NCBI RefSeq assembly: GCF_020921035.1
Contig: NC_063153.1
Span: forward strand, 16,430,001 to 16,494,000
DNA length: 64,000 nucleotides
Reading direction: 5' to 3'
From: Rhodamnia argentea
Taxonomy: Eukaryota; Streptophyta; Magnoliopsida; Myrtales; Myrtaceae
The notes beneath the pieces are model-generated. The model did no database searches. It saw only the letters and a list, made by a program, of their open reading frames with translations, and was not told the DNA's origin. Shown here piece by piece: positions 1 to 11,209 of the stretch (position 1 is its first letter; each line of letters begins with the position of its first letter). The position numbers were made by a program, and so were the translations under genes.

Positions 1-224
1 AATGTGTGCTCTCTCTCTCTCTCAGGTCTGGTGTTTATGCTTAGCATTCATTTTCTATGAGCATGATCTATATGTGGACCTTGTCACTTCTTGACTCATA
101 TCTACCTCTCCCTTTACTCTCATGTAAGATGTTCATGTTAAGCATTAATTTTGATGGACTGATCACTTCTCAACTCTATGTCCTTTTGTTTTTTCTGATG
201 CAATGGTTGATCTAATACCTGCAG
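1..224 (+). other. Intron of the MBD-protein gene
   Basis: No coding sequence is recognisable before the splice acceptor ending ..CTGCAG at 224. A short CT microsatellite lies at about 9-23. The stretch is read as an intron because the exon that follows begins in the middle of a conserved domain. Confidence 0.6.
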
Positions 225-1070
225 TATTTGATCAAGAAAGGTGGGACTCCTAAGAAAAACGAGATTGTCTTCACTGCACCAACTGGAGACGAGATCACCA
301 ACCGGAAGCAATTGGATCAGTACCTCAAACAACATCCAGGTGGTCCAGCTATATCAGAGTTCGACTGGGGCACTGGTGAGACTCCTAGGAGATCAGCCAG
401 GATCAGTGAGAAGGCAAAAGTAACTCCTCCGCCTGAATTTGAAACCCCAAAGAAAAAAGCGAGGAGGACATCAGTTTTCAGGAAGGACAAGAAAGAAACT
501 GAAGCTGCTCCTGAAGAGACTGAGGAGAAGAAAGAAGTTGACATGGCAGATGCCGAAAAAACTGAAAAGGATATGGCTGAGACTGAAAAAGAAATGAAAG
601 TTCCCAAGGAAAATCGGAATGAGAATAAAGAAAGAGCTGAAGATGGTGATGGTAAGACTGTTCAAACTGAAGAGCCAACAGAGGGAGCAGATTCTGGCAA
701 AGCTGAGGAAGCTAAGGAAAACAAGACAAATGCTGGTGGAGATGATAAAGAAAATGAGAAAGCAGAAGATGTGGAGCTGAAGGAGAAGGTCAAACAACCA
801 CAAGTTGAGACAGAGAAAGTGGATGGTCCTGGTGAAGTTAAAAAACCAGAAGAAACTACTGGTGAGGACAAAATGCTTGATGGAGAAGAGTTGGACCAAA
901 TCGACCAGAGCACTCCTGAACCTGAATCTGATATCAAGGAGAAAACAGCATCAAATGGAAGTGCTGACAACCCGAACAAGTTAGATGTTCATGGGATGGC
1001 CAAAAAGGTGGATGGCGAAGCTATCGAGAACGGGAATCGTGGAAGCGGACCTGGAGAGGTTGCGGCTTGA
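225..1070 (+). CDS. Methyl-CpG-binding domain protein, MBD10/MBD11-like (last exon, 5' end outside window)
   Basis: This is the 3' exon of a nuclear chromatin protein of the plant MBD10/MBD11 group. It opens inside the MBD fold ([13 protein letters not shown], then [13 protein letters not shown] and YLKQHPGGP), followed by the block [19 protein letters not shown] that is typical of this subgroup. The remaining ~190 residues are low-complexity and very rich in Glu, Lys, Asp and Thr, with basic KKKARR-like clusters that may be nuclear-localisation signals. The exon starts after the acceptor at 221-224; the preceding exons, including the start codon and the first part of the MBD, lie left of the window. 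The stop is TGA at 1068-1070. Most plant MBDs outside the MBD5/6/7 group bind methylated CpG weakly or not at all, so the name gives the fold, not a proven activity. Family assignment is firm; the exact ortholog is not. Confidence 0.9.
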   Translation, partial: YLIKKGGTPKKNEIVFTAPTGDEITNRKQLDQYLKQHPGGPAISEFDWGTGETPRRSARISEKAKVTPPPEFETPKKKARRTSVFRKDKKETEAAPEETEEKKEVDMADAEKTEKDMAETEKEMKVPKENRNENKERAEDGDGKTVQTEEPTEGADSGKAEEAKENKTNAGGDDKENEKAEDVELKEKVKQPQVETEKVDGPGEVKKPEETTGEDKMLDGEELDQIDQSTPEPESDIKEKTASNGSADNPNKLDVHGMAKKVDGEAIENGNRGSGPGEVAA

Positions 1071-2039
1071 GACTAGAGAGCCTTCTGTGATTATTAGTCT
1101 GTTTAGGCCGCTTATCTTCCTTTTAGGTTTGTGGGTACTTTTGAAATGACTAGTGTTGATGGTGTAGCTATCTGATTGGTCCTGTACACAATCACAGATT
1201 AGGTCTCTGTAGTTACTCTAATGTCGTATCGTGTAATGACTACTGTAACATTATGGTGTCGGATGTTGACAATGTTATGTAGCTATGTATCCAATAAGTC
1301 TTATGTAAGAACTTGTTATTCTCGAGGGTACTAAATTTGTCGTATTGATTGTTGCAATCAACTTGTATTAGCTTTGGTATCTGATGGGTTTTATAGATTT
1401 TGGGCAAAAGATGCCAAAAGAGCCGATTACAGATTGTTTTGAAGAACTAGTTCAGATCTAGATTTGACATGAGATGATCCTTCATGCTTCTACTTGCGAG
1501 GAAATCATGTCTCAACCTGTCAGATTACTAAAATATGATCACAAGTAGCATTTGTGAGATGCAACATTGATCATTGTTGCACGCACCCGTCTAATAAAGA
1601 GTCTCAGAAGTTTCGCCATGAGCCATATGAAGCAGAAGCAGAAAATATACCCCAGCCTAAATCAAGGATAAACTTTTAGTATTTAAAGTACCATTGAAGC
1701 AAGCATTCGAGGTACATTGCAATGCGCAAATCAATGGTCAAATTGAATTGGCACACTTGTCGGGACGAATCTAATCTAATGACCCGTCTAATAAAGAGTC
1801 TCGTTTTGCCATGCCATGAAGCGAAGCGAGAATATACCCGGCTAAATCTAGGATAAATTTTTAGTTTTTAAAGTACCATTGAAGCAAGCATTCGAGGTAC
1901 ATTGCAATGCGTGAATCAATGGTCAAATTGAATTGGCAACGACTTGTCGGCAAGGACGAAATCTGCAAAATCTAATGCAGGAGCAAGAAAATTTCTCCAA
2001 GGGGAAGTAAAATGAAAATTGAAAAATCCTCAGTCGTTT
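1071..2039. other. MBD 3' UTR and convergent intergenic space
   Basis: About the first 250 bases are probably the 3' UTR of the MBD gene, with a CAATAAG-type weak poly(A) signal near 1290. The rest separates it from the convergent MPH2 gene and is dominated by a tandem duplication at 1586-1979. No reading frame here is supported. Confidence 0.6.
1586..1979. repeat. Tandem direct duplication, two ~197-bp units
   Basis: Unit 1 starts at 1586 and unit 2 at 1783, both with CCCGTCTAATAAAGAGTCTC. Both contain the shared blocks AAAGTACCATTGAAGCAAGC, ATTCGAGGTACATTGCAATG and GGTCAAATTGAATTGGCA. The units differ by scattered substitutions and small indels, so the duplication is not brand new. It lies just downstream of the MPH2 stop codon. 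Confidence 0.9.
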
Positions 2040-3803
2040 CTATAGTCCTTTGAGCACTTCAACAAGCCCTGTTAAGGTTGTCCATCTCTCAAAAGCGCTA
2101 GCTGATGTGATGAAAGCAACTTTGGAAGATTCAATATCTTTCCTTGTGACTGCAAATGTGATATGAACAATATGTAATCATCAGAACTTCAAAGACAATT
2201 TGGACTGCTTTGGTGTTGCATGCTCAAATGCGATATCCACATGAACTATTAACACAAATAGAACACAGAACACAAATTCATCAAACAGGTGGAGTCGATT
2301 CCATTATACCTGACGAAATTAAGGAAGCTACTGATGAATTAAATGTGTCCACCTCAGTCTTTTCTTCAGGACTTACAGTCAACTGCAGAATATCATTAAG
2401 AACTGATCGAAATTAGAGCAAGATGAAAAGGAAAGAATGGACTTTTTATGATTCCTGTTTCAGTCACAAATTTTATCAGCAAGTACACTGACATTGTGGA
2501 AGCCGTTGGAAAGAAAACTAGTTTTGATTGAGATCAGTCATTCACAACATGGCGGTTAAAGTAGAGAGAAACAGCAGTTGCCGATCACTTTCCTGCCGAC
2601 AGCTGCACAATAACTCACCTTCGTAAGTGCAAGATTGGCCTTCTGGAGCCATTCTGTCTCCGTGCTTCCTCCGAGAACTGAACTTGCTGCTGATAGGTCG
2701 TTGTTATCTATGGCTCGGCCTACTTCACTCAGTTTGTACACGAGATCTTGCAAATATCCTGCAAGACATTTCATCCTCAGATCATTTGAGCGTGCAGTAA
2801 AACAAGGGAAACACGAAAGGCAAGGAAAGTGTTTCTAAAAGTTCAGAAACACGTTGGTCGCTATATTTTTTCCAACATGTTGCCCCAAAAACTAATGTTT
2901 GACCTGATGTGATTATAACACAAAGCAAATTACTGGCCAAAATATATCAACGAGGGCAAGTTTTGGATGACATTGTACAGTTGTCGGCGGAAAAAAAAAA
3001 GATACAAAATTGTTCTCGGTCCTTAAATTTCCATAGCAGAGATGCAATGACCACCATTTTGGATCATTATCTACTTATGTAAAACAAAGAATAAGTGCAA
3101 CTTCCGAATGTAAAACTTCCGATATCTCAGCCAAATCACGAGCCATTGGATTCAAGTATATGTATTTCATGGCTTAAAACTAGGACCACAGGATTTTATC
3201 TAGATGAAACTTCTGCTGCGCTTCAATTCAAAACATGATCTTGTACCTGATCAGCAGATGATTCCTCCATTCCCATTTTGAAAAATTAAACTACCATGAG
3301 ACCATTAAAGCAAATGGGTTGCAGTATATCCAATCCAATATGCACTAGAACACCGAGAGCATCACTGGGTCTATCTCAATCAATGCACTCCCATCACTTT
3401 TTCTTGAGAAAACTGTAGAGTTTTGAAAGTGAGAGAAGGCCAAACCCTTTTCTGTTTTGGATGAATTGATGATCCCTTGCCTCTCAAGCCTCTTCTTCCT
3501 GTCCTTCTTCACCTTCTTCAGGAGCTCCACATCATCATCAGCCTCGAGAATAGCTGCATTGGCACCACCCCTTCTCTCTCTCCCGTCCAAAGAGAAAAGG
3601 AAGGTGGTGGTCAGGAAAGAAACGGCAAGGCCTCTCCTGCTCACCGTTGCAATGGGGGTATCACTAAATGCATTGCAGATAACGATCTGGCTCTTCAAGT
3701 GGTTCTTGTGTGGATTAAATGCAGCTGGCGACAATGAAGAAGAGGAAGAGGAAGAGCAGGGGAGGAACAGGGGATTTGCAGTGGGAAGAAATGAGGTTGC
3801 CAT
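2040..3803 (-). CDS. MPH2: Thylakoid lumenal 16.5 kDa protein / MAINTENANCE OF PSII UNDER HIGH LIGHT 2 (four exons)
   Basis: This is a plastid thylakoid-lumen protein; the Arabidopsis homolog MPH2 (At4g02530) supports photosystem II repair under strong light. I placed four exons on the minus strand: 3803-3446, 2758-2619, 2382-2310 and 2149-2040. All have GT-AG borders and compatible phases, totalling 226 residues. Residues 1-45 are a Ser-rich transit peptide. Residues 56-57 are a twin Arg before a hydrophobic stretch (RRGLAVSFLTTTFLF) and an ANA cleavage site near 81-83, so import by the Tat route is inferred. The mature part (~143 aa) begins ILEADDDVELL and has a charged KKVKKDRKKRLERQ helix. 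It continues with YLQDLVYKLSEVGRAI, then TEWLQKANLALTK, SPEEKTEVDTFNSS and WTTLTGLVEVLKGL. All of these are hallmarks of the family. The stop is TAG at 2042-2040. A decayed copy lies at 36.2-38.0 kb. Confidence 0.93.
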
Positions 3804-6180
3804 TGTGCTCCCACCATCGCCTTTTGCTTAATCTTTCCTGGCAGCTTTTAGTGAGAAACTTGAGGCATTTGGCAGTTTGGAGCTTTCAGAGGATAAGGTT
3901 TGCTGGATTCTGTTATCTGATCCATTCACAGGGCAACTCAGTTTGGACATTTGAGTCATTTCCAGTATGAGAAACGACTAGTTTCTAACCACAAACTCTT
4001 ACTCCCTCCTCATTTCAGACTAAGAACTAAGTTCGCCACTCGTCACCAAACTTGGTGGGAACCTCTACATATGGTTTGGGCTCTCGGATCCTTTCTTTCT
4101 CGTTGTTCTCTTTTTTGAATATCGGAAGGTGTGACCGGCCATTACTGATGCGTCCGACATCCGTTCGATCAATTTTCGTTGCGTTGGAATGCAAGTGATC
4201 GAGTTCTGGGATGTGAAATCGAAATAGGGAATTGCAAACCACCCTGTCCGGATTTATGAAAAGGACAGTGGTCCTCCCAGGGAAGTGATCACGGCTCATT
4301 ATCCCTAAAATTAACTGCCTTTAGCAGTTATCACTTTAAAACGTAAATTTCGTTCTTTTAGTTAGGACGCTCTTTTCACAGAGAGAAGAATGGTGAGAAG
4401 AACGACAACAAACTCCTACTCCTCTCCTGAACGTAGTAATGGGATGAATAATCTCTCGAGGCTGCAACGAAAACATTTAATATGTGGAAACACAAAGTAT
4501 ATTTCATTGCATGATGTGCTTCTCTGATAAGTGATTCAAGTAAGTCTTGGGCTTGTTATTCTCGTCTAATCCGCCGCTTATGTATTGAGATGCGTTCCCT
4601 TTACACCCAACACCGCAAAATCGGGTGACCGGTCCCGTGTGATAACAAAAATTGATCATCCAATTCCAGTTGCGGTACAGGTGTCCAAAGATTCGTTTTG
4701 ATGTGTAGAACCCATTTTGTATGTTTAAAATGTGTTTTTGGCCTAGTATGCAGCCGGTCAGCTTTTGGTCAAATCCTACGTCAAACTTAAGGGTTTAATA
4801 GTGACAATAAGGGTAAAATTTAAGGTGGCAACACACATAACTATTAGATTTTTCACGTGGAAAAACAAAACAATAATCTCATTAATGATCAATACATAAT
4901 AATAATATTTTCTAAAATTGATCTTTATGATTTTTTTAAATCAATAAGGTATTTGAGTCTCTTTGAACATTCGATTATTCGAATTAGTTGGGTTGTGTAA
5001 TCCCCCATTCCATGCTAGCAATTAGTAAAACCACACATGTTTAAGATCTTAAGGGTGGCCTTAAGAGAATGCGCATATATAAAGACTGGAATTTAGATTT
5101 TTTTTAGAAGTGTTAGGGACGCACGGTAGAAGCTTGATTGCCAAGAGAAAACTCAAATTCGACCGGTTGGACCATTTATCTTCACTTGAAAGTTTAAGCC
5201 GATGGATTATAAGCCAACCGATATGAGATTTCTCTAATCTCACTCACTCACATGTGCATCGTAATAATGTTCCCTTATGTGTAAATTCAGTGTTAGGTTT
5301 GCTCCCATTTACGTAAAAGCTCGGTGTTGGAATCAAATTTATTCAAGAACTTAAACTAATGAGTTATGAGCTAATTAAGATATATTAATTGCTCTATATC
5401 ATATCGATTTTTTGATATATGATTTTTCTAATATAACCCACTCACACACGAGCATATGGAGATTGCATTTTCAAGGGAAAAATGGAAGATGCGAAGAAGA
5501 GATTTCCTCTACATGGATGATACCCATTGGTGCAACAAAAGACATCCTCTTTTTTTGTGCGAACATTTGTTTTTAACCTAGAACACCAATTCTATCAAGC
5601 CACGTCTAAAGAGGTGGCTTTTGAGACGGGAACAGATCAGAGGTTGAAACGTCAATTTCTTAGCACCTTTGAAATCTTTTGGGTAGTAACTTAGTGCTGG
5701 AGTGACTACAGAAAGACAACACATGTCCCCCTTGATTTGCATTGAATATCACGTTACCCAGTCACTTTTCGTAGGCTCTCTCTTTTTTCTCGATCGATCG
5801 TGCAATCAAAGAGAAATTTCTCATGATCGTGCAATCAAATTTAATTGACGTTATGTCAATGTACTCATTCCAATTAATTTTCATCCAAAAATTATCGATA
5901 TGGACGATCATAGTTGTATGTGCCACGATCGTGACTGGGAAATTATTACATCTTTTTTTTTAAATAGAAAAAAGAAGAAGAAGGAAAGTAATACTACCAT
6001 TTCTTATACCCATGGATTGTGCCAAATTGTAATTTAGGTGAACAATATGAAGATTAACAAAACTATGATTCTAAGTCCAGAGTTAGAAGACCAACATAGG
6101 CACCCTCTAAAGTTTGAGGGATAAATTTCCATCATAACTTTACTTCCTATCAAAAGAAAATACCTTAGCATATAGAGTAA
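3804..6180. other. Intergenic DNA with degenerate dispersed repeats
   Basis: The part next to 3804 should hold the MPH2 promoter, but I see no clear TATA box. From about 4840 to 5470 the DNA is AT-rich. Two loosely related segments there (about 5130-5260 and 5330-5455) end in CACTCACA-type motifs and resemble a decayed dispersed repeat. No protein family is recognisable in any frame, including the 90-residue minus frame at 4027-4299. Confidence 0.5.
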
Positions 6181-7366
6181 TTCAATGATTGAGACATGTT
6201 CTCCTCCTTTTTGTCTTTCGTTTGTCTTTTTTTATTTTTGGTTGTTTTCTTCTTCTTCTTCTTCCTGGACGTGGGCAAAATCCTTGTGGGTTGCTGCCGC
6301 CCGGTCATCGCCGCCACGAGCCCTAATCGCAGTGCTTCCAGCAGTCGTCGATGCCCTTGCTGCCACCGTTTTGGTTGCTTTGAGAGCTGGGGGGCCACCA
6401 CCATGTCCATTGTTTAGGGTAATATATGTAAGATGTAAATGTACTTCCTAAATTATTCTTAATTATGATTTCAAGCATAAGTTCTTATAATTGATTGTCG
6501 GTTAGTATCGAAAAGATTTTTTAGACCTATAGGCTAGGGCCACCACTGTACCTCTAAGTTTGCTAGTCCCCACGAGTTTTGCAGATTGATAAGGACGATA
6601 TTCTTAAGGTTCGTTTGGTTTAGCTTTTGCCTGAACACTTTGATTTTTGCAAAAGACCTTTGATTTAAAAGGGTTTTCATGAAAATCAAATAGTATTTGG
6701 TAAAGCTATTGTTTCACATTCAACTCTATGGTCTCTCACTCACAATCCTCTCAAATGAAAAATGAAAAATCCCGCTCGCTCCAATCATCGAACGGATGAG
6801 AACAGGCGATGGAGGACAACTCGAGCGATAGAGACAGCTCGGGGTGTATGTTAAGGTGGCACAATCTCAAGAGAGCTAGATCGAGAGACTAGTGGTGAAT
6901 GTCGACCCTTGATGAAGCCGATTGGCTTTGCGCAACCCTGGAGCCCGATGAGCGTCCGGTCGATGACTTGAGTATCGATCTCCATCCGAAAGAGACGATG
7001 AATGGCGCCGAAGTGGTGGTGAAACAGGAATTGCGAAAATATTTCGTGAGGGCGATATTGGAAGAAACAAAATTATTAAATCTACGAAAAAAAGCATTTT
7101 CGGAATCTTGAAATCCAAAACTGATCTTGAGTTAGCATTAAGCTTTCACATTTACTAAGCACCTCAACTTTGGCATCGATTCACCAAAAAAAAAAAATTA
7201 AATTAAATTGACACCGAGACTTTAGAGGCCGAAAGGATTTTGTAAATGCTCTTCCGAATGCACCCTTAAATTACCTTTCCGAGTTCGAATGTGTACGCAC
7301 GGCTTACACCGCGAAGAGAAAATTTTCTAGAGCAATACTTTTATCCTCTTAATGGTAGAGTCTTAA
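6181..7366. other. Intergenic DNA with a pyrimidine-rich tract and a GC-rich island
   Basis: A T/C-rich tract at about 6190-6265 runs into a GC-rich patch at 6270-6400. The same arrangement recurs near 15.84, 24.03 and 24.65 kb, so it probably marks a repeat family. The segment starting near 6610 (TTCGTTTGGTTTAGC) looks like the terminal sequence of a MITE, but I could not find its partner end. No gene is supported. Confidence 0.4.
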
Positions 7367-7885
7367 GCATTAAGCTTTCGTCTAATTCGTTTGTTCAGTA
7401 GGTTATATCCATATCTTGACTATCAATTTTAATGACTTCTTTGTCATTCACTTTTCGTTCATTTCCACAATCAATCTTTTCTTATGAAGCTGAGTAAGTC
7501 CTTAAACTACTTCGTTTAAACTTGAAGACGTAAAATTCGAAAGTATTCTCCGGGATAAAGGGAAAAAAAATATTTTCTCTTAATTTAGGAGGACAACGGT
7601 AAGAAGGTAGACTTGACATCATCTTCGGATGGTTCTTGTCGGGTAGACTTATACAAGAATGACCTGAGCTTAGAGTGAGTCATTGGAGTTTCGACTCCTG
7701 CATTTTTAGATTGTGCTTTACACAGTGCTTGTTAACTAGCTTGCTGGCAACAAGCACTAAGCTTTCTTCTAATTCGTTCATTCGGTTGATTATATCCGTA
7801 CCTTGACTATCAATTTCAATAACTTCTTTATTATCCACTTTTCTTTCATCTCTACAATCAATCTTTTCTTCATTCATATAGTTGA
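7367..7885. repeat. Pair of ~115-bp direct repeats
   Basis: Copy 1 (about 7367-7482) and copy 2 (about 7752-7870) share AAGC(A)TTAAGCTTTCGTCT-type starts, CTTGACTATCAATTT and CACAATCAATCTTTTCTT with roughly 85% identity by eye. They are about 385 bp apart. No coding potential is evident. Confidence 0.8.
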
Positions 7886-8175
7886 ATCGCCATTTTGTCC
7901 ATTTATTGACAGTTAAAATCGTGGTGAGACTTTGACCCCAAAAAAAAGAACAAAAAAATCGTGGTGAGACGTCTTGGGAAAGAGCGTCCCCATCTAAAAA
8001 CGTCGTTAAATATCTTTTATCCAAACGATGCCATATTACTAAGACAAACAAAGAAACCCTAATTAGGAAGAGACAAAAGACAGCTGAAAAGCCTACGAAA
8101 AAGCTAGTCTCCAATGATTTTTTCTTTTTTCGACCAAACAAAAAAGATTTCTTTTCTTTTTTTATTTTGTCTTTT
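7886..8175. other. AT-rich spacer
   Basis: Low-complexity A/T-rich DNA. The minus-strand open frame covering 7680-8189 is rich in Lys, Phe and Ser from homopolymers and matches no family I know. Confidence 0.4.
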
Positions 8176-8372
8176 GATTTCCAAGTCATTATTGCTTATC
8201 AAGTTTTTCTTTTTGAACAATAAAGAAATGGTTAAGCAATAATCGAGAATATAAGTGATGCTGGGGTTTTTCCCTTTTTCTGATTTCTAAGTCATCATTG
8301 TTCATCAAGTTTTTCTTATTGAAGAACTAAATAAATGCTTAAGAAATAATCAAGAATATAAGTAATGCTAGG
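8176..8372. repeat. Tandem duplication, ~100-bp units
   Basis: Unit 1 (about 8176-8268) and unit 2 (about 8284-8372) share CAAGTTTTTCTT, then AAGCAATAATCGAGAATATA against AAGAAATAATCAAGAATATA, and GATGCTGGGG against ATGCTAGGGG. Small indels separate them. Confidence 0.8.
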
Positions 8373-8437
8373 GGTTTAATGTTTCAAAAGAAAGCTATCT
8401 ATTTAAAAGTTAATGTGGCAGATTATTAGTGGAAAGA

Positions 8438-8646
8438 GGTTTCATACCGTTTGAAACTCATGAGACGGAGAGTAGAAAATAACAATAATGTAAGATAAGA
8501 TAAGATGTGAGAATTGAAAAATGTAACTGAAAAGAAAATTGGTCATTAAATTGCAATAGTAATGGACAATCCTTCCTCTGTCTCATGAACTTCAAACGGT
8601 ATGAAACCTCACATCTTATCTTATGTTACATTGTTGTTATTTTCTA
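8438..8646. repeat. Two adjacent inverted-repeat modules in permuted order
   Basis: Module A (8438-8466, starting GGTTTCATACCGTTTGAA) has an inverted copy A' at 8580-8608. Module B (8473-8511, starting TAGAAAATAACAATAATG) has an inverted copy B' at 8608-8646. A/A' match at about 27 of 29 positions and B/B' at about 37 of 39. The plus-strand order is A-B-spacer-A'-B', so each module is inverted but their order is not. A simple hairpin would read A-B-B'-A'. Confidence 0.9.
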
Positions 8647-8777
8647 CTAATGGTCATCATTCAATGCTCCTCTTTAATACCCAATAATCAGTTTCAATTT
8701 TCCAATTAAGAGGGTTCATATTTTTTTTTTTGTTGTTGTAGAAATTGTTGCATCCTTTACCCGTTGCTTTCCGATTA

Positions 8778-9342
8778 GGTGTTTAGTTCAGCTTTCTCAA
8801 AAGTTTTGGGTTTTCAAAGTCCCTTGACGGAATGCCAAGGTTTTTTACAAGCTTTTTCAAGGGCTATTTGGGCAAATGCCAGCCTTGAGAAGATCAAAAG
8901 CTCAATGTTGATCCCTACTATCATTAAGCTTTTAGCATTTGACCAATTGCTAGCCTAGGTTTAAATATTTTTTTTCTTCTAAAACTACCTCGCCAATTCT
9001 TCCAAATGCCAATTTGCCCCCTTGTTGTTATTGTTTATCTTCTTTGCTGCAAGGGCGGCTGGCGAGAGCCAACAAAACCAAATCTGGATAACAAAAGGTT
9101 AGAGAGAGGCCGACGATGTTGCACAACCCCACGCCAGCTTGAGGGTTTCAGTGATTTTAAATAAAAAAATAAAAAAAAAAAATTCATCCAATGCCCTTTG
9201 CAAAGAAGTTTTTACCATACTATTTAACCTAAAGCCCATTTTCAAAAGAGTTTTTACCAAACACAATTTGCATTTCCCAAACCTCTTTAGCTAAAGGCAT
9301 TTGTGTTTCCCACAACCCATTGCCAATGCCAAACCAAACATC
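8778..9342. mobile_element. MITE-like non-autonomous element (~565 bp)
   Basis: The ends form imperfect terminal inverted repeats: GGTGTTTAGTTCAGC at the left and the complement of GATGTTTGGTTTGGC at the right, flanked by TA on both sides. The inside has no coding sequence and carries Myrtales-style filler motifs (GGCAAATGCCAGCC, TTTACCAAACAC). The superfamily is uncertain; the TA flanks are only two bases. Confidence 0.55.
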
Positions 9343-9839
9343 TAACTCTCCACTTTTTCAAAACATCTTACCTTCTATACAAGATGTCCGAACAACAATT
9401 CAAGCACGAAATAAACAATACTTTGATGAGTAGTTTGTTTGATATGTTCAAATAGATATTTGCGGAGAAACAACATGAATGTTTTGAGCTTTGATCCAAT
9501 GATTAATGTCGTTCCTAAATTTATAATTTGTACAATAACATGGTATCATAGCTCGGATTACCAACAAGTCTAGACTCAACAGTTATACGGGAGAATATGG
9601 ATTGTCGCGATTTCTTCCTAGGGCTCAATATGTGATAAGAGATTGTTGGGGTTATCCTATATCGATTGTGGTAGGGGCTAGTGGTCGGTTTATAAGTGTG
9701 AGGGAAAGCCCATCTTTTGAGCAAGCTTTTGGAATGAGAGAGACCCAAAATCATCAAACATTGACTAGTACTAAGCATGGACAATGTAGATTCTAAATTC
9801 CTGGTAAATGTTCAAGCTAGTCCATAGATTGTATAAAAA
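9343..9839. other. Intergenic DNA, possible retroelement remnant
   Basis: Opposing open frames of 64 and 87 codons overlap at 9521-9796, but neither has a recognisable domain. The text between 9540 and 9790 resembles repeat-derived non-coding DNA. Nothing else is seen. Confidence 0.35.
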
Positions 9840-10490
9840 TATTTAAAAGTTCAGGAATTATTTTGAACATTAAACCAAAGTTCAGGGGCAACATTACACA
9901 TTTAATCAAAGTTCATGAACCGTTTAAATCCTTTTGCCATACTTCATGGAAGGAATTGTAACAAAATTATCGTCTCTTCGGGTTAACAGCATGACAAATC
10001 CTAAACCGGTACAATTGCATTAAATTTATCCGAAATTATTTTTTTACCACAAAAAATCCCAAACCGGTTCATCTATAACAAATTTGTCCAAATTTTTTTT
10101 ACCACTAAAAACTCCAAACTTGCATACTTGTAACAAATTTATTTCTAAGTAATTTTTTGACCACAAAAAATTTTAAATTGATACTCTTACGATAAATTTA
10201 TCATATGTTAGTTTCTGTTAAATTTTACAGTCAAATTGCTGAGTTAGATGAAGTGTGAAAGTTGGTAGGTGTACCAATTTGAGATTTTTACTTTCTGTTT
10301 GTTACATGTGTATTAGTTTAAGGTTTTTCATGGTATTAATCTAATTTGACGAAAACTATCAAAAGGACAAATTCATCATAGATATATCAGTTTGAGATTT
10401 ATAGTGACCAAAAAATTAATTTTGAGCTAAATTTATTATAAATCTATTAGTTTCAGATTTTTTATGGTATTTAAAAAAAAAATCATCCCT
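9840..10490. repeat. AT-rich foldback region with diverged ~65-bp subrepeats
   Basis: Three diverged subrepeats at about 9985-10200 each carry ACCACAAAAAATCCCAAAC-like and AAATTTATCC-like blocks. About 10300-10480 carries the same blocks on the other strand (ATTTTTTATGGTATTT, CAGTTTGAGATTTATAGTG). Together they form a loose large inverted repeat. The leader at 9840-9930 (AAAGTTCAGGAATTATTTTG) belongs to a dispersed family also seen near 20610 and 38.3 kb. Confidence 0.6.
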
Positions 10491-10917
10491 GTGGCCCCCA
10501 CACGTGAAGAGGCTCGCGCGTGAGCAAGAGACCGAAAAGCCTGCGCGTGGGGGTTTCTAAATTGGAATCCCGTACGTTACGAAGACAGGGCGACACGCAG
10601 GATCCGAACTCTGCTGAATCTTCGTCGTTGAAAAATTTCTTCTTTCATGTTGAGATTTTAGTTTTTCTTTCCTTTTTTCTCCATATTCTTTTCGAAACCA
10701 GCGTAACGCCGTACAAGCCAGCACCGACCACCGTGGTTGTTCCCCAGTAACTATTCACCAAAATGACAAATAAATAAATAACTAAAAACTCCGACTTTTT
10801 CGAAGAAAATTTCCAAGACAGCCCAAAAACCCCGTCTTTGAGAACGACCGCCATTATGAAAACCCCCTCACCTTTATCGTCCCTTCTTTCTTGATTCGTT
10901 CCCCCACCCGCTGTTTG

Positions 10918-10925
10918 TATATATT
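10918..10925 (+). promoter_or_regulatory. Candidate TATA box of the GH17 gene
   Basis: TATATATT lies about 290 bases before the chosen start codon at 11210 and within a purine-rich leader. Its position suits a 5' UTR of roughly 260 bases. This is inference from position only. Confidence 0.45.
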
Positions 10926-11209
10926 CAGCGACGAGAGGGAAGAAAGCGAGAGGATTGGAGTATTGCAAGTAGAAAAAGCGAAGGTGGGTGTTTGGGAAAA
11001 GAGATGGTGCAAAGTGTTAAAGGTGTGCGATTTCAGTGAGAGAGACACAGATATACAGAGTGGAAGGGAATCTTCCGAGTCTTATGGCATGCCTGAGGAA
11101 GCAGGAAGACGACGCTTTGCGCTGAAGGAGATCGAATTCTCGGTTTTGCCCTCGTCTCGCGTCTCGCGATCGGCCCTCGTCAAGATCTTGTTTCCACAAG
11201 GAGGAGGAG

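Noticed and set aside
317-979. Several long minus-strand open frames opposite the MBD exon
   Set aside because: They mirror the Glu/Lys-rich coding strand (giving Ser/Phe/Leu-rich shadows) and match no family.
3457-3970. Plus-strand frames over MPH2 exon 1
   Set aside because: They are antisense shadows of the transit peptide and the Lys-rich segment; the minus gene has conserved motifs and matching splice sites.
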